A stretch of 64,000 bases of DNA from assembly GCA_013286385.1 (NCBI GenBank), contig JABDFU010000003.1:1-64000 (forward strand). Reading direction: 5' to 3'. Position 1 is the stretch's first letter. Every line of letters begins with the position of its first letter. Both the position numbers and the translations under genes were made by a program. The DNA comes from Bacteroidota bacterium (GTDB lineage Bacteria; Bacteroidota; Bacteroidia; JABDFU01). Positions 36,486 to 45,895 of the stretch are shown here, piece after piece. The notes under the pieces are model-generated. The model saw only the letters and a program-made list of their open reading frames with translations. It did no database searches and was not told the origin of the DNA.

Positions 36486-37169
36486 CTATTGCGCTTTCTC
36501 CTCGTTTTGGAATCCCGGGAAACTGAACACATATTTCAATGTGATCTGAAAATCCACATTGTTACCGGCATTGAAAGTGTAAACCAGGTTGGAAGATGTT
36601 ATAGCTCCGTCGTGCTTGAGAACGGGAATGACTGAATTACTGTAACGAAGGCAGAGATAGAGATTGGGGGTAATGATGTAATTCAATCCGACCAGGAGGC
36701 TGATGTCTGTTTTGTTGAGCGTAGAGGGATCAAGGTATTGCAGGTAATTGGTGGAGCCGGTATAACTGTAGGTGATCAATCTTCCGAAGGATGCTCCGGC
36801 TTCGAGTTCAAAGGAGGAGGTTGGCTTTTTAAACATCGTGAAGTGCAGGCGCCGGCGGATCAGAACGGGAACCTCCAGGTAATTGAACACGTACTTAAAA
36901 TAATTAGTATTCGCAGAGTCGGGAAACTGAGAAGCCCCTTTTTGGATGTAATTGATTTCCATTTGCAGTATTCTGCTTTTTTTCAGGGAAGTGTTGACCA
37001 GCAAACCTCCTGTAAACCCTGCTTTATGACTGTTGGCACCTGTTCCCGGAATGCCGGAGGTAAGTAATCCGGCTGTAAGGCCAACCCTGAAGCGTTGCTC
37101 TTCCTGGGCTCTGGAACTGGTTACTAGTAGAAGAGTGAAAATTATACCTAGAAGGAGTTTTTGCTGCAC
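36486..37169 (-). CDS. Outer-membrane beta-barrel protein
   Basis: A 227-residue protein with a signal peptide (QQKLLLGIIFTLLLVTSSRAQ) and an eight-strand-like barrel: FRVGLTAGLL, AGFTGGLLVNTSL, LQMEINYIQKGAS, LEVPVLIRRRL and VDFQITLKYVF. This is the PorT/OMP_b-brl_2 type of small Bacteroidota barrel. I chose the GTG at 37169 because it puts the signal peptide at the N-terminus and leaves the TACATTTG element upstream; the open frame reaches a TTG at 37226. Confidence 0.85.
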   Translation of the reverse strand: MQQKLLLGIIFTLLLVTSSRAQEEQRFRVGLTAGLLTSGIPGTGANSHKAGFTGGLLVNTSLKKSRILQMEINYIQKGASQFPDSANTNYFKYVFNYLEVPVLIRRRLHFTMFKKPTSSFELEAGASFGRLITYSYTGSTNYLQYLDPSTLNKTDISLLVGLNYIITPNLYLCLRYSNSVIPVLKHDGAITSSNLVYTFNAGNNVDFQITLKYVFSFPGFQNEEKAQ

Positions 37170-37191
37170 TCTGTTGTAAGCATTAAGCGTG

Positions 37192-37199
37192 CAAATGTA
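37192..37199 (-). promoter_or_regulatory. Candidate -7 element for the beta-barrel protein gene
   Basis: TACATTTG on the minus strand, 22 bases before the GTG at 37169. It supports that start over the upstream TTG. Confidence 0.4.
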
Positions 37200-37297
37200 A
37201 TACGGAGATCGCAATACGGCAATCAAAATCTACCAGCTGTATTTATTTGGCTATGATCGCTTGGATTCTGAGGACGTACCTGTACATTTATTTTGTA

Positions 37298-38047
37298 TTA
37301 ATTTCTGACGACTTCCTGCACAACGCTATCCATTTCAGGGAGGGATTGAAAAAGCTGCTGGTAGGATTCAACTACAAAATAGTTATCCTGGATGATATCG
37401 TTACGGAAACCTGTATGCATGATTTTTCGGATATCAAAATCGTGCTTTTTCGACCGGTTACTCAGGCTGTTTTCTGTTTCGCCTGAGGAGGAAATGATCC
37501 CTGCTCCGTAGATTTTCAGGCCCTGCATTTCGCTGATCAGCCCGAATTCAATCGTAAACCAATACACCCGGCCCAGCATTTCAATTACTTTAGGATTATC
37601 AAGGTGAGCCAGCGCAATTTTGCTGATGCCTTCAAAAAAAGAAGTGTAATAGGTATTGGAAAGCAAGGGAGCATGTCCGAATACATCGTGAAACATGTCG
37701 GGTTCTTCGAGGTAGTCTAACTGATCCATAGACCGCAACCAGCAAGTTGCGGTAAACCGTTTTTGAGACAGCCATTCGAAAAATTCTTTTTGAGGCGACA
37801 AACAAGGGACTACTTTTAAAGCCCATCCGGTTAATGGTTTCAGTCGCATTTCGATTTCCCTGAAATCGGGTATTTTATCCGAAGTAAAACCGATTGTATT
37901 CAATGCGCTCAGGTATTCCTGAGATACTTTGCCTTTCAAATTCGAACTTTGCCTTTCAAACAGGAGTTTCCAGACCTTGTAGTCCTCAGGGGTATAGTTT
38001 TCGAAGATCTGAACAGTTGGTCTTTGTACGGGCAGTTTTGTATTCAT
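37298..38047 (-). CDS. phhA: Phenylalanine 4-monooxygenase
   Basis: Iron- and pterin-dependent aromatic amino acid hydroxylase that makes tyrosine from phenylalanine. The 249-residue catalytic domain has the iron triad His120 and His125 (MFHDVFGHAPLL) and Glu167 (YWFTIEFGLI). There is no N-terminal regulatory ACT domain, as usual for bacterial forms. Length is normal (about 240-260). A TAACTTTG element lies 45 bases before the start, inside the end of the upstream T9SS gene on the same strand. Confidence 0.96.
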   Translation of the reverse strand: MNTKLPVQRPTVQIFENYTPEDYKVWKLLFERQSSNLKGKVSQEYLSALNTIGFTSDKIPDFREIEMRLKPLTGWALKVVPCLSPQKEFFEWLSQKRFTATCWLRSMDQLDYLEEPDMFHDVFGHAPLLSNTYYTSFFEGISKIALAHLDNPKVIEMLGRVYWFTIEFGLISEMQGLKIYGAGIISSSGETENSLSNRSKKHDFDIRKIMHTGFRNDIIQDNYFVVESYQQLFQSLPEMDSVVQEVVRN

Positions 38048-38072
38048 GATTGAAACATTTGTTGTACGGGCT

Positions 38073-41000
38073 TTACCGCAGCAAAGTTATGTTGCCTTTT
38101 TTTGAAATTGTTCTACCGTTGGCCAGGGAGCCCGTCAGGTAATAAGCAAAAACGCCTTCATTGAGTTTCTGGCCTCTGAAGGTTCCGTCCCATCCATTGG
38201 CAATGGTTTCGGTCTGGAAGACCAGTTCTCCCCAGCGGTCGAAGATTTGTAAAAGCATGTTCGTAATGCAGGTTTGGATACCGCGGACATAGAGCACGTC
38301 GTTGTGTCCGTCTCCATTGGGGGAAAAAGCGGTGGGCATGAAAATGCTAAGTGTGTCGCAGTTGACATTGATGTCGATGGTTACCAGCACGCTGTCGCTA
38401 AAACGACAGCCGCCGGCATCAGTGACAGTAACAGTGAATACAGTAGAAGCCGTGGGCGTGGCCAGGGGGTTGTAAATTGCAGAGTCATTGAGCAGATTCG
38501 CAGGGGACCAGAGGTAGGTGACTGCCCCGGTGTTGGCCAGCAGTTGAACGCTTTGACCCAAATGAATACTTGTGTCGGGCCGGGCATCGATTCTGAAAGT
38601 TGCGAAATCAGATATCCGGGCCAGGGCCGTAGCGGTGCACCCGACAGCATCTGTGAGCGTTACCGTGTAGGTACCCGCCAGGAGCGCTTCCACAGTGCTG
38701 GAGTCGACCCCGAAAACCGAAGTTGAACCGGTGCTCCAGGAAAACGTATAAGGGCCTGTCCCTGCCGAGGCCACTGCCAAAGCTGCCCCTGTTGAATCGC
38801 CCAGGCAGACGCTGTCGGTTTTGACTATGCTCACCAAGGGACCGTTGCTGTTGAGAACGGTAACGGATGCTGTTGCAGAACAATTGTTTTTGTCGGTGAC
38901 AGTAACGGTGTATATGCCTGCACTCAGGGAGGTATCTTGTCCGCTTGCTGCCGCTACGCCGCTGCTCCACAAATAGGTATAAACGCCGCCAGCCCCTCCT
39001 GCGGCACTGGCCAGAGCAGTACCGGTCGAAAATCCGCAATGGGAGGGATTGCCCTGGGAAGCATTTACATGAATGGCTGCAGGGATTGCAATGCTTGATG
39101 TACTTGTACTGATACAGCCGCTGGCGTCGCTTACAGTAACAGTATAAATGCCTGTGGCTACCGTACTGAGCGAACTTGAACCGGGTGCTCCCGAACTCCA
39201 GTTGTAAGTCAGGGAACCTGTTCCGCCGCTCGCCGCAACTACAGCGGTTGCGGCTTTACCGGAGCAGAGGGGTTCTGTAACAATAACCGTATCGATCACC
39301 GGCCCATTTGTTGGGGTTATGATAACAGTAGTTGTCAGCATCTGAACATCGGTGCAGGGGCCTTCGGTTACCGAAACGGTGTAGGTTCCCGCAGAAGCAG
39401 TAATGGTCTGAGAAGTCGCACCGTTGCTCCAGGAATAGGTATAAGGCACTGTTCCGCCGGTCGCTGTCACTGAAGCCGACCCACTGCTTTTACAACTGCC
39501 CGGGGTGCTTGCCGGAGTAATCGCAAAACCTCCGGTTATGCAGTTAACAGCCTGGATCGAATTTAAAAAACCGTTGCCGGCTACGTAGATGAACTGACGC
39601 AAGGGATCAAGGATGATGTCATATACATTTGCCGGCACTATGATTTTCGGCAGTGCCGTAAATGCTGTTCCGTTAAAATTAAACACATGTACAAATCCCT
39701 GCCCCCCGACATACACATTGTTGCAATTGTCCGCAGCAATGCCTTCATTCTGGTAGACAGGACTGTAATTGGCGCTTCCGCAGGGGTATCCGGCTGAAAC
39801 AACCGTACTTGTAATCAGAGCTCCGGTGATTTTAGACCGGGCTTCCAGGTTTTGTCCATCGAAAAAGAACAGGTAATTGGGATTGATGGCCATAACGTTC
39901 AGACGATTGGTGTTGGTTTCGCTGCCGGGACCCAATCCTGAAGGGATACCCGAGACTTCAGAAAATCCGCAGGTCGTGCGTTGCGTAGAATACACATGCG
40001 TAGTGTAGGGAGACACCGATTTAACAATGGTGTTGTTGAAGGCTGCCAGTTTGGTGGTTGTAAAATAGGCGAACATGTCTCCGTTAACATCCAGTCGCAT
40101 ACAGGCAATGTCATTGTTGAACCAACCCGGAGTGTAACCGTTGAATGCATTTCCTGTAAAAACTCCATTCAAAGAAGTATCCACACCCATTCGAAGGCAG
40201 ATGTTATTACTGATTCCGCCACCACCTATCAGGAGAGTATTTAAACAGGAATTGTAATCGACCATCCAGCCTTCGTCATTCATGGTAGTGGGCCAGGTAA
40301 CGGTGTTCAGTAAAACACCGGCACTGCTCACTTTGTCGAGCTCACAGGGATTGCCTCCCGAAAAACCGTTCGCAATAAATACACTTCCCGAAGGAATGAC
40401 GCTGAATTTTGAATAGGTTGTATTCGATCCATCACTGAGATTGGCCATGTTCAGAGTCCACAAAAAAGCACCCGCCGAAGAGTATTTGCTGATTTGGACA
40501 GGTGATGAGGAGCTGACAAAGCCGATGTAGACATTGCCCTGACCGTCGTAAGCTACGTCATAGGGGCCATTGCCTCCGGCCAGATTGGGTGTGATAGTCC
40601 AGGGGTCGATGACAATGGTTTGGGATAACTGTTTGGGGTCTTTAGCCAGGATGAAGAAAATAGCTTTCTTGTGAATTTCGAAGGAGGAGGCGATGGGCTG
40701 GCCGTCTCCGTAAAAACTTACCGGAGCATGATCGATTATGTTTCCGGCAGGGGTTTGAATCAGCAAATTGCCTTCGGAGTCTGATTTTATTTCTTCCACA
40801 TCACCCGAGTAATGCATTTTAACCTTGCTCAGGTCAGCTCCGGGTTTTAAAATAATGCTGTATTTGATTCCGCCTTTTTTTTTCGCAACAATGTATTCAA
40901 CATCTATGCCCGGATACAAATCTTTGTAAATGAGCTTGCGATATCCTTTGGCTTTTAAATTGCGGATGGCTTCTGAGGCATAAGTATAATAACCGGCAGC

Positions 41001-41372
41001 TTCTTCTTCGGCAATGAGACGGGCATTGGGATTCGCTCCCTCCCATCTCATGGATATGCTGTAGTATTCAGCTTTTCGGTTTTCGTTTTCTTCCTTTTCC
41101 CCACTATTGGCTAATGGCTGTTCGCTAATCGCTTTCTTCTTTTCGCTATTCGCTCTTTTAAACATTTTCAAAACATAGCCCTGATCTGAGAAAAAGATCA
41201 GATCAGAATTGCTTAAAACGTATTTTGAAAGCGCATCAAACTGTCCGCTGTTTTTTATGAAAACATCGGTCTGACCGGGATCTGAAATGGTCCAGTTGGA
41301 TTGGGAAAAGGAAGGAAGAGAGACACTGCAAACAAAAAAGAAAAGGGAAAACCTGAATACCCGGCTCAGCAT
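38073..41372 (-). CDS. Large T9SS-secreted protein with DUF7948-like N-terminus and SprB repeats
   Basis: About 1099 residues from the ATG at 41372 (MLSRVFRFSLFFFVCSVSLP signal); an ATG 12 bases earlier is less likely because it falls on the TAACTTTG element. The N-terminal domain (VFIKNSGQFDALSKYVL, YPGIDVEYIVAKKKGGIKY) is of the DUF7948 type seen before SBBP-like repeats. A beta-propeller-like middle follows, then four SprB repeats (GGTVPYTYSWSNGATS, SAGIYTVTVTDKNNC), an Ig-like domain, and a type B sorting domain (AFSPNGDGHNDVLYVRG, FDRWGELVF, GVFAYYLTG). Residues 80-110 are a hydrophilic insertion (KRANSEKKKAISEQ) encoded by a dispersed repeat. Confidence 0.92.
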   Translation of the reverse strand: MLSRVFRFSLFFFVCSVSLPSFSQSNWTISDPGQTDVFIKNSGQFDALSKYVLSNSDLIFFSDQGYVLKMFKRANSEKKKAISEQPLANSGEKEENENRKAEYYSISMRWEGANPNARLIAEEEAAGYYTYASEAIRNLKAKGYRKLIYKDLYPGIDVEYIVAKKKGGIKYSIILKPGADLSKVKMHYSGDVEEIKSDSEGNLLIQTPAGNIIDHAPVSFYGDGQPIASSFEIHKKAIFFILAKDPKQLSQTIVIDPWTITPNLAGGNGPYDVAYDGQGNVYIGFVSSSSPVQISKYSSAGAFLWTLNMANLSDGSNTTYSKFSVIPSGSVFIANGFSGGNPCELDKVSSAGVLLNTVTWPTTMNDEGWMVDYNSCLNTLLIGGGGISNNICLRMGVDTSLNGVFTGNAFNGYTPGWFNNDIACMRLDVNGDMFAYFTTTKLAAFNNTIVKSVSPYTTHVYSTQRTTCGFSEVSGIPSGLGPGSETNTNRLNVMAINPNYLFFFDGQNLEARSKITGALITSTVVSAGYPCGSANYSPVYQNEGIAADNCNNVYVGGQGFVHVFNFNGTAFTALPKIIVPANVYDIILDPLRQFIYVAGNGFLNSIQAVNCITGGFAITPASTPGSCKSSGSASVTATGGTVPYTYSWSNGATSQTITASAGTYTVSVTEGPCTDVQMLTTTVIITPTNGPVIDTVIVTEPLCSGKAATAVVAASGGTGSLTYNWSSGAPGSSSLSTVATGIYTVTVSDASGCISTSTSSIAIPAAIHVNASQGNPSHCGFSTGTALASAAGGAGGVYTYLWSSGVAAASGQDTSLSAGIYTVTVTDKNNCSATASVTVLNSNGPLVSIVKTDSVCLGDSTGAALAVASAGTGPYTFSWSTGSTSVFGVDSSTVEALLAGTYTVTLTDAVGCTATALARISDFATFRIDARPDTSIHLGQSVQLLANTGAVTYLWSPANLLNDSAIYNPLATPTASTVFTVTVTDAGGCRFSDSVLVTIDINVNCDTLSIFMPTAFSPNGDGHNDVLYVRGIQTCITNMLLQIFDRWGELVFQTETIANGWDGTFRGQKLNEGVFAYYLTGSLANGRTISKKGNITLLR
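38092..38099 (-). promoter_or_regulatory. Candidate -7 element for phhA
   Basis: TAACTTTG on the minus strand, about 45 bases before the phhA ATG at 38047, inside the final codons of the upstream gene. No clear -33 TTG. Confidence 0.35.
41121..41153. repeat. Two copies of a dispersed 12-mer inside the T9SS gene
   Basis: TTCGCTAATCGC at 41121-41132 and TTCGCTATTCGC at 41142-41153, 21 bases apart and in the same orientation. They code for part of the unmatched ANSEKKKAISEQPLANS segment, so this looks like a repeat inserted in a gene. Confidence 0.6.
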
Positions 41373-41381
41373 AGTATAGCG

Positions 41382-41389
41382 CAAAGTTA
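41382..41389 (-). promoter_or_regulatory. Candidate -7 element for the T9SS protein gene
   Basis: TAACTTTG on the minus strand, nine bases before the ATG at 41372. The closeness supports that ATG and implies a leader of only a few bases. Confidence 0.4.
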
Positions 41390-41578
41390 CCTTTTATTGG
41401 TTCTAATCAGACTAAATTAGAGCATAAACTGACTGCTTACAAATGATTGCAGGCCAGGTGCTGCAGAATTTTTAGAATGCTTAAGAGTCGGGATTCATTA
41501 TGAACGCGGCTGTGATTAAGGAAATTAGGTTAAATTCGGATTTATTACCACTTTTCCAGAACCGTTAAAAATTATAAA

Positions 41579-41869
41579 ATGGGCATTGAAGATGTAATGA
41601 ACGGAGGGTCTATTTTATTGCTGATTCTGATTATCCGTTCTTATTTTTTATTGGGCAAGCGCTTTTTTCTGATTAATCTGATGCTGTTCCTGGCTTATTC
41701 GATATACGGATACTGGAGTTTGTATTTTAACAGCAAATCTGACTCTGGGTCAGCCTGGTCAGGGCTTATACTGGTTGCAACCGGGATACACTTGTTTGTA
41801 ATCTTACTTGTATTTGCTGTTCAATATTATAAAAAGGGAGGATTGAATTCAGAAAAGGAAATCGATTAG
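41579..41869 (+). CDS. Small three-helix membrane protein, unknown function
   Basis: A 96-residue protein with three hydrophobic helices (SILLLILIIRSYFLLG, FFLINLMLFLAYSIYGYWSLY, LILVATGIHLFVILLVFAVQ) and charged ends. No family recognised. The gene is alone on the plus strand and ends two bases before the convergent response regulator stop. Confidence 0.65.
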   Translation: MGIEDVMNGGSILLLILIIRSYFLLGKRFFLINLMLFLAYSIYGYWSLYFNSKSDSGSAWSGLILVATGIHLFVILLVFAVQYYKKGGLNSEKEID

Positions 41870-41871
41870 TA

Positions 41872-42267
41872 TTATTTAAAAAGTGCTTCTATTTTTTCCC
41901 GTAACAAAGGTTTTTCAATATAATCATACACCATCGGGTGTTTCAGCGCTCGTTTTTTATCCTCCGTGTCAAAGGAGGCTGAAAGCATAAAAACGGTAAG
42001 CTGTTTTTTAATGTTTTCATCCAGTGCTTCAATTATTTCCAGCGCATCCCATCCTGAGGTTACAGGTAAGTTGATATCTAAAAACAGAGCGATATGTAAT
42101 TTCTTTCCGGTATTTCCATGCTCGCTTTTTATGTAATTTATTCCTTTCTCCACCGAATGAAACGCCTCGGCATCATCCCTGCCAAGAGCCATACGAATGG
42201 ATAGGCAAAAAATGGAGTTATTGACCAAATCGTCATCAATAAGTATAAATTTATCCGGAGTTTTCAT
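41872..42267 (-). CDS. Single-domain response regulator
   Basis: A 131-residue receiver-only protein from the ATG at 42267 (MKTPDKFILIDDD); the frame extends seven codons upstream. The acidic pocket is Asp11-13, the phosphoacceptor Asp64 (LFLDINLP) and the conserved Lys119 (DYIEKPL). No output domain is present, as in phosphorelay or two-component accessory regulators common in Bacteroidota. No kinase is adjacent. The 222 bases upstream hold nothing I can identify. Confidence 0.88.
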   Translation of the reverse strand: MKTPDKFILIDDDLVNNSIFCLSIRMALGRDDAEAFHSVEKGINYIKSEHGNTGKKLHIALFLDINLPVTSGWDALEIIEALDENIKKQLTVFMLSASFDTEDKKRALKHPMVYDYIEKPLLREKIEALFK

Positions 42268-42510
42268 AAATGGTCGATTTAAATTCAATGATGAGTTCGT
42301 CTTTTTAGGAAAATTAGGGTCATTACGTAAGATACCATTATTAGTATTAGCTGAGTGAATCTGATAATTCTTGCAGGGGTTTTCACGGTTATACTGTTTA
42401 GTTGTTTTTACTGCTTATCCTACAATAATACAGCAAGGCAAAGAATGTGATTATACGAAGTGACCTTTAATTTGGCAGATGTAAGATTCTGTGCATTATT
42501 TAATTAACGC

Positions 42511-42909
42511 TTATGCCTTCCAGTAAAGCTCACCTTCTTTGGGTTCTGCCTCTTCCTGTTTCCAGTAGGCCATATTGACGGTGTGACCGGCAGGGGTTTT
42601 TAATTCTTTGCCGTAGAGGGCATGCATGGGGTTAAAGAGGTAGTCGGTGACGCCAAGACTGAAGGTTTCGGGAACGGGAGGAACTGCAGGAACGGGCGCC
42701 GGAGTGGCGGCTGCGGCAACAGACGCTACGGGTGCCGGGGCCGGTTTGGGCGCAGGTTTGGCAGGTGTTTTTTCAATGATTACGCTGTAGCCGTTGAACT
42801 CGAGCAGGTTTTTTAAAAAGGCAGCACGGTCAGCACCGATGTTTTTTTCGATGATGGAGCATTTGACTCCGCCAAGGTCTTCAAAGGTATGATTCGAATT
42901 CAGTGCCAT
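42511..42909 (-). CDS. Pro/Ala-rich small protein at the end of the nuo operon
   Basis: A 132-residue soluble protein. An N-terminal domain (residues 1-48, DLGGVKCSIIEKNIGADRAAFLKNLLEFNGYSV, quoted here as GGVKCSIIEKNIGADR and FLKNLLEFNGYSV) is followed by a Pro/Ala/Val linker (about 50-80) and a C-terminal domain (GVTDYLFNPMHALYGKELKT, YWKQ). I do not recognise a family. It starts nine bases after the nuoN stop on the same strand, so it is probably co-transcribed with complex I. Two small domains on a flexible linker suggest an adaptor or assembly protein, an inference only. Confidence 0.75.
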   Translation of the reverse strand: MALNSNHTFEDLGGVKCSIIEKNIGADRAAFLKNLLEFNGYSVIIEKTPAKPAPKPAPAPVASVAAAATPAPVPAVPPVPETFSLGVTDYLFNPMHALYGKELKTPAGHTVNMAYWKQEEAEPKEGELYWKA

Positions 42910-42918
42910 TTGCGGTCG

Positions 42919-44325
42919 TTAAAACAGTTTATATATGTATTGGAAGACTCCGGGGAAAATGCCCAGCATCAATACCCCTGCAATGCAGACTCCCAGTGAC
43001 AGGTAAAGCGAAAGCGGAAGCGGGGTTTTCTCAATGGGGTTTTCGTTTTTGTCAATGAAGATGGCTTTTACCACTCTCAGGTAATAATAGAGAGAGGCAA
43101 CCATGTTAAGGGAAGCAAAAATGATGAGCAGGGTATTGCCTTTGGTAGCGGCCGAGGTGAGCAGAAAGAGTTTGCCGAAAAATCCTGCAGTGGGGGGAAT
43201 TCCGGCAAGGGAAAACAAGGCCAGGACCATTACCCAGCTTAAAAAGGGATTGGTTGCATAAAAGCCCTTGTAGTCGGCGATCATTTCTTTGTTGTAACGC
43301 GCAGAGACGAAGGACACGACTCCAAACAGGGCAAAGTTCGAACAGAGGTAGATCAGAATAAAATAAATGACGGAGGACCAGCCGAGAATCGAGCCTTCTG
43401 TAATGCCGACCAGCAGGTAGGCGGCCTGGGTGATGGAAGAAAAGGCCAGCAGGCGTTTAATGTTATCCTGGCGAAGCGCAAATAAATTACCGAACGTCAT
43501 GCTGATGACGGCCAGTATGGCCAGCAGATCGTACCAGGCCGCTCCCAGGTTTCGGAATACGGTGTACAACACGGTTAGCAAAATGAAAATTACCGAGGCC
43601 TTGGAAACTACCGAGAGATAGGCTGTAACCGCAACAGGGGAACCCTCGTAAACATCGGCCGTCCAGAAGTGGAAGGGCACGGTGGACAGTTTAAAGGCAA
43701 AGCCGGAAAAGATCAGGATAAAGGCCAGCAACTGGAGGTGATCGACACTTGAAATCAGAGGTGCAAGAGCGTTGAATTCAAGCGTACCGGTACAGCCGTA
43801 TAATATGGAAAGACCGAAGAGCAAAATAGCGGAAGAAAACGCGGAGGACAATATGAGTTTCATGCCCGCTTCAGATGATTTCATTTTATTGAAATCAAAG
43901 GAACTGAGGGCTGCCAGAGGTATAGTACTGAGCTCCAGACCTAAGTAAAACATCAGGAAGTTTCCGGAGGACATCATGAAGAACATTCCCAGCAAAGTGG
44001 AAAGGAGCAGCATGTAAAATTCGGCGAAGTGCTTTTGGAGTTTGCTCCATTCAAGTGACTGAAGCGAAATGAGCAGGATACCAAGGTTGAGTATGCTTTT
44101 TTCAAAACCAATAACGGGATCAGTCCTGAACATTCCGCCGAAGAGTTCACCTTTGCTGTTGCAGAGAAAGCCCACAATCAGGTTGAGCAGCAGCAGAATA
44201 TTCACCAGCCTGAAAAGGGAAGCGTTGCTCATGTCCTCGCGGAACACTTTAATGAAGATGAGCACGAACAGAATGATCGCCAGGCTTAGCTCAGATTTCA
44301 TCAATATAAAAAAATCGGTTCCCAT
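42919..44325 (-). CDS. nuoN: NADH-quinone oxidoreductase subunit N
   Basis: Membrane-arm antiporter-like subunit of complex I, 468 residues, about 14 membrane helices. Family stretches are MLFYLGLELSTIPLAALSSF (MF in the genome), FKLSTVPFHFWTADVYEGSP, SVVSKASVIFILL and FALRQDNIKRLLAFSSITQA. It pumps protons together with the L and M subunits. It is the last nuo gene, 43 bases after nuoM. Confidence 0.96.
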   Translation of the reverse strand: MGTDFFILMKSELSLAIILFVLIFIKVFREDMSNASLFRLVNILLLLNLIVGFLCNSKGELFGGMFRTDPVIGFEKSILNLGILLISLQSLEWSKLQKHFAEFYMLLLSTLLGMFFMMSSGNFLMFYLGLELSTIPLAALSSFDFNKMKSSEAGMKLILSSAFSSAILLFGLSILYGCTGTLEFNALAPLISSVDHLQLLAFILIFSGFAFKLSTVPFHFWTADVYEGSPVAVTAYLSVVSKASVIFILLTVLYTVFRNLGAAWYDLLAILAVISMTFGNLFALRQDNIKRLLAFSSITQAAYLLVGITEGSILGWSSVIYFILIYLCSNFALFGVVSFVSARYNKEMIADYKGFYATNPFLSWVMVLALFSLAGIPPTAGFFGKLFLLTSAATKGNTLLIIFASLNMVASLYYYLRVVKAIFIDKNENPIEKTPLPLSLYLSLGVCIAGVLMLGIFPGVFQYIYKLF

Positions 44326-44368
44326 ATTAATTCGATCTGTTTCGCTTCAACTTTAAAACTGTTCTCAT

Positions 44369-45877
44369 CTAGTTCAGCACTGTTGCGTTTGCAATTGTTT
44401 TCATGATCTCGAAAGCTCCGGGCCGGATCAGTCCGGATAACAAAAACGGGGCAACACCAATTAACACGATTGACAGAATCAAAATAACGGAAGCCAGTTT
44501 CTCGTTCCAGGCGGCGTCTTTAAGAGAGCGAAAATGTTCGTTGCTGATTGGACCCATGAGGACTTTACCTGCAGCGCGGAGAATATAGACAGCAGTAACG
44601 ACTATGGAGGCACAGGCAAGAATAGTGGCAATGCGGTGAAAGGCATCAGGACGCTGCCAGGATCCCATGAAGATGGTCATTTCTGAAACAAAACCACTCA
44701 GGCCGGGTAGACCCAGGGAGCAGAGACCGGCAATGATAAAAACCGTTCCGAGGAAGGGCATGATCTTCAGCAGTCCGCTCATGTCGGCGGTCATGCGGGT
44801 ATGGGTACGCTCGTAGAGCATGCCAATCACGGCGAAGAAAAGGGCTGTCATAAGTCCGTGGGATACCATTTGCATAACCGCCCCTATAAGGGCGGTTTGG
44901 GTAAACATGGCAATGCCCAGCAGGACAAATCCGCAGTGACTCACCGAAGAGTATGCGTTGATGTATTTCAAATCTTTTTGCATCATGGTGGCAAAGGCTC
45001 CGTATAAAATCGCGATGCAGGCCAGAACGATGATAGCGGGGCCGTAGTACTGAGCGGCCTCGGGCATAAGGAGGCAGGCCACGCGTATGCAACCGTATCC
45101 GCCGAGTTTCATTGAAATGCCGGCCAGAAACATAGAGGCCGCAGTGGGCGCGGAAGAGTGTCCGTCAGGTGCCCAGGTATGAAAGGGAAAAATGGCAGTA
45201 AATACTCCGAATCCCAAAAAAAGAAAGGGAAATAAAATATGCTGGGCATTCCGTGGTATGTGCACGACCGAAAGTTTCAGAAGATCGAAAGTAGGCAAGC
45301 CGCCACTGGTATGGCTGTTGAAATAAACCCCGAGCAGCCCGATGAGTATCAGCGCCGAACCGCCCATGAGCATCAGGGCCAGTTTCATGGCAGCGTATTC
45401 TTTGCGGCCGCTGCCCCAGATGCCGATGAGCATGAATTTAGGAATCACCGCAAGTTCAAGGAAGAAAAAGAGTGTAAAGAGATCAAGAGAAATGAAAAAA
45501 CCATAGGCGCCCATGCTCAATAGAATGAGCAGGAAATAAAATTCTTTTGTGAGGTAGCTGATGTTCCAGGAGACCAATACTCCGCAAAGAACGACAACTG
45601 AAGTGAGCAGCAGCATGGCCAGCGAAATACCGTCGATACCCATGTGCAGAGAGATGCCAAATTGCGGAAACCAGTTGAGGTTTGATTGCATCATAAAAGG
45701 ACTGTGATCTCCGGCACGACGGAGTGTATAATATTCGAATGCAATGTACAATGTCAGACCCAACTGAATCGCCGATGCAACAAGAGAAGCCGTCCTCACC
45801 TGCTTAGCTCCTTTGCAAAGAAGGATAGCCAGGGCAGAGAGAGCGGGCCAGAGAACTATTAAAAACAGACTATTCAT
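44369..45877 (-). CDS. nuoM: NADH-quinone oxidoreductase subunit M
   Basis: Antiporter-like proton-pumping subunit of complex I, 502 residues. Typical segments are HMGIDGISLAMLLLTSV, FFFLELAVIPKFMLIGIWG, FPFHTWAPDGHSSAPTAASM and MQKDLKYINAYSSVSHCGFV. It lies between nuoL (18 bases) and nuoN in the usual order. Confidence 0.97.
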   Translation of the reverse strand: MNSLFLIVLWPALSALAILLCKGAKQVRTASLVASAIQLGLTLYIAFEYYTLRRAGDHSPFMMQSNLNWFPQFGISLHMGIDGISLAMLLLTSVVVLCGVLVSWNISYLTKEFYFLLILLSMGAYGFFISLDLFTLFFFLELAVIPKFMLIGIWGSGRKEYAAMKLALMLMGGSALILIGLLGVYFNSHTSGGLPTFDLLKLSVVHIPRNAQHILFPFLFLGFGVFTAIFPFHTWAPDGHSSAPTAASMFLAGISMKLGGYGCIRVACLLMPEAAQYYGPAIIVLACIAILYGAFATMMQKDLKYINAYSSVSHCGFVLLGIAMFTQTALIGAVMQMVSHGLMTALFFAVIGMLYERTHTRMTADMSGLLKIMPFLGTVFIIAGLCSLGLPGLSGFVSEMTIFMGSWQRPDAFHRIATILACASIVVTAVYILRAAGKVLMGPISNEHFRSLKDAAWNEKLASVILILSIVLIGVAPFLLSGLIRPGAFEIMKTIANATVLN

Positions 45878-45895
45878 ACAACTAAAACATTCGTT

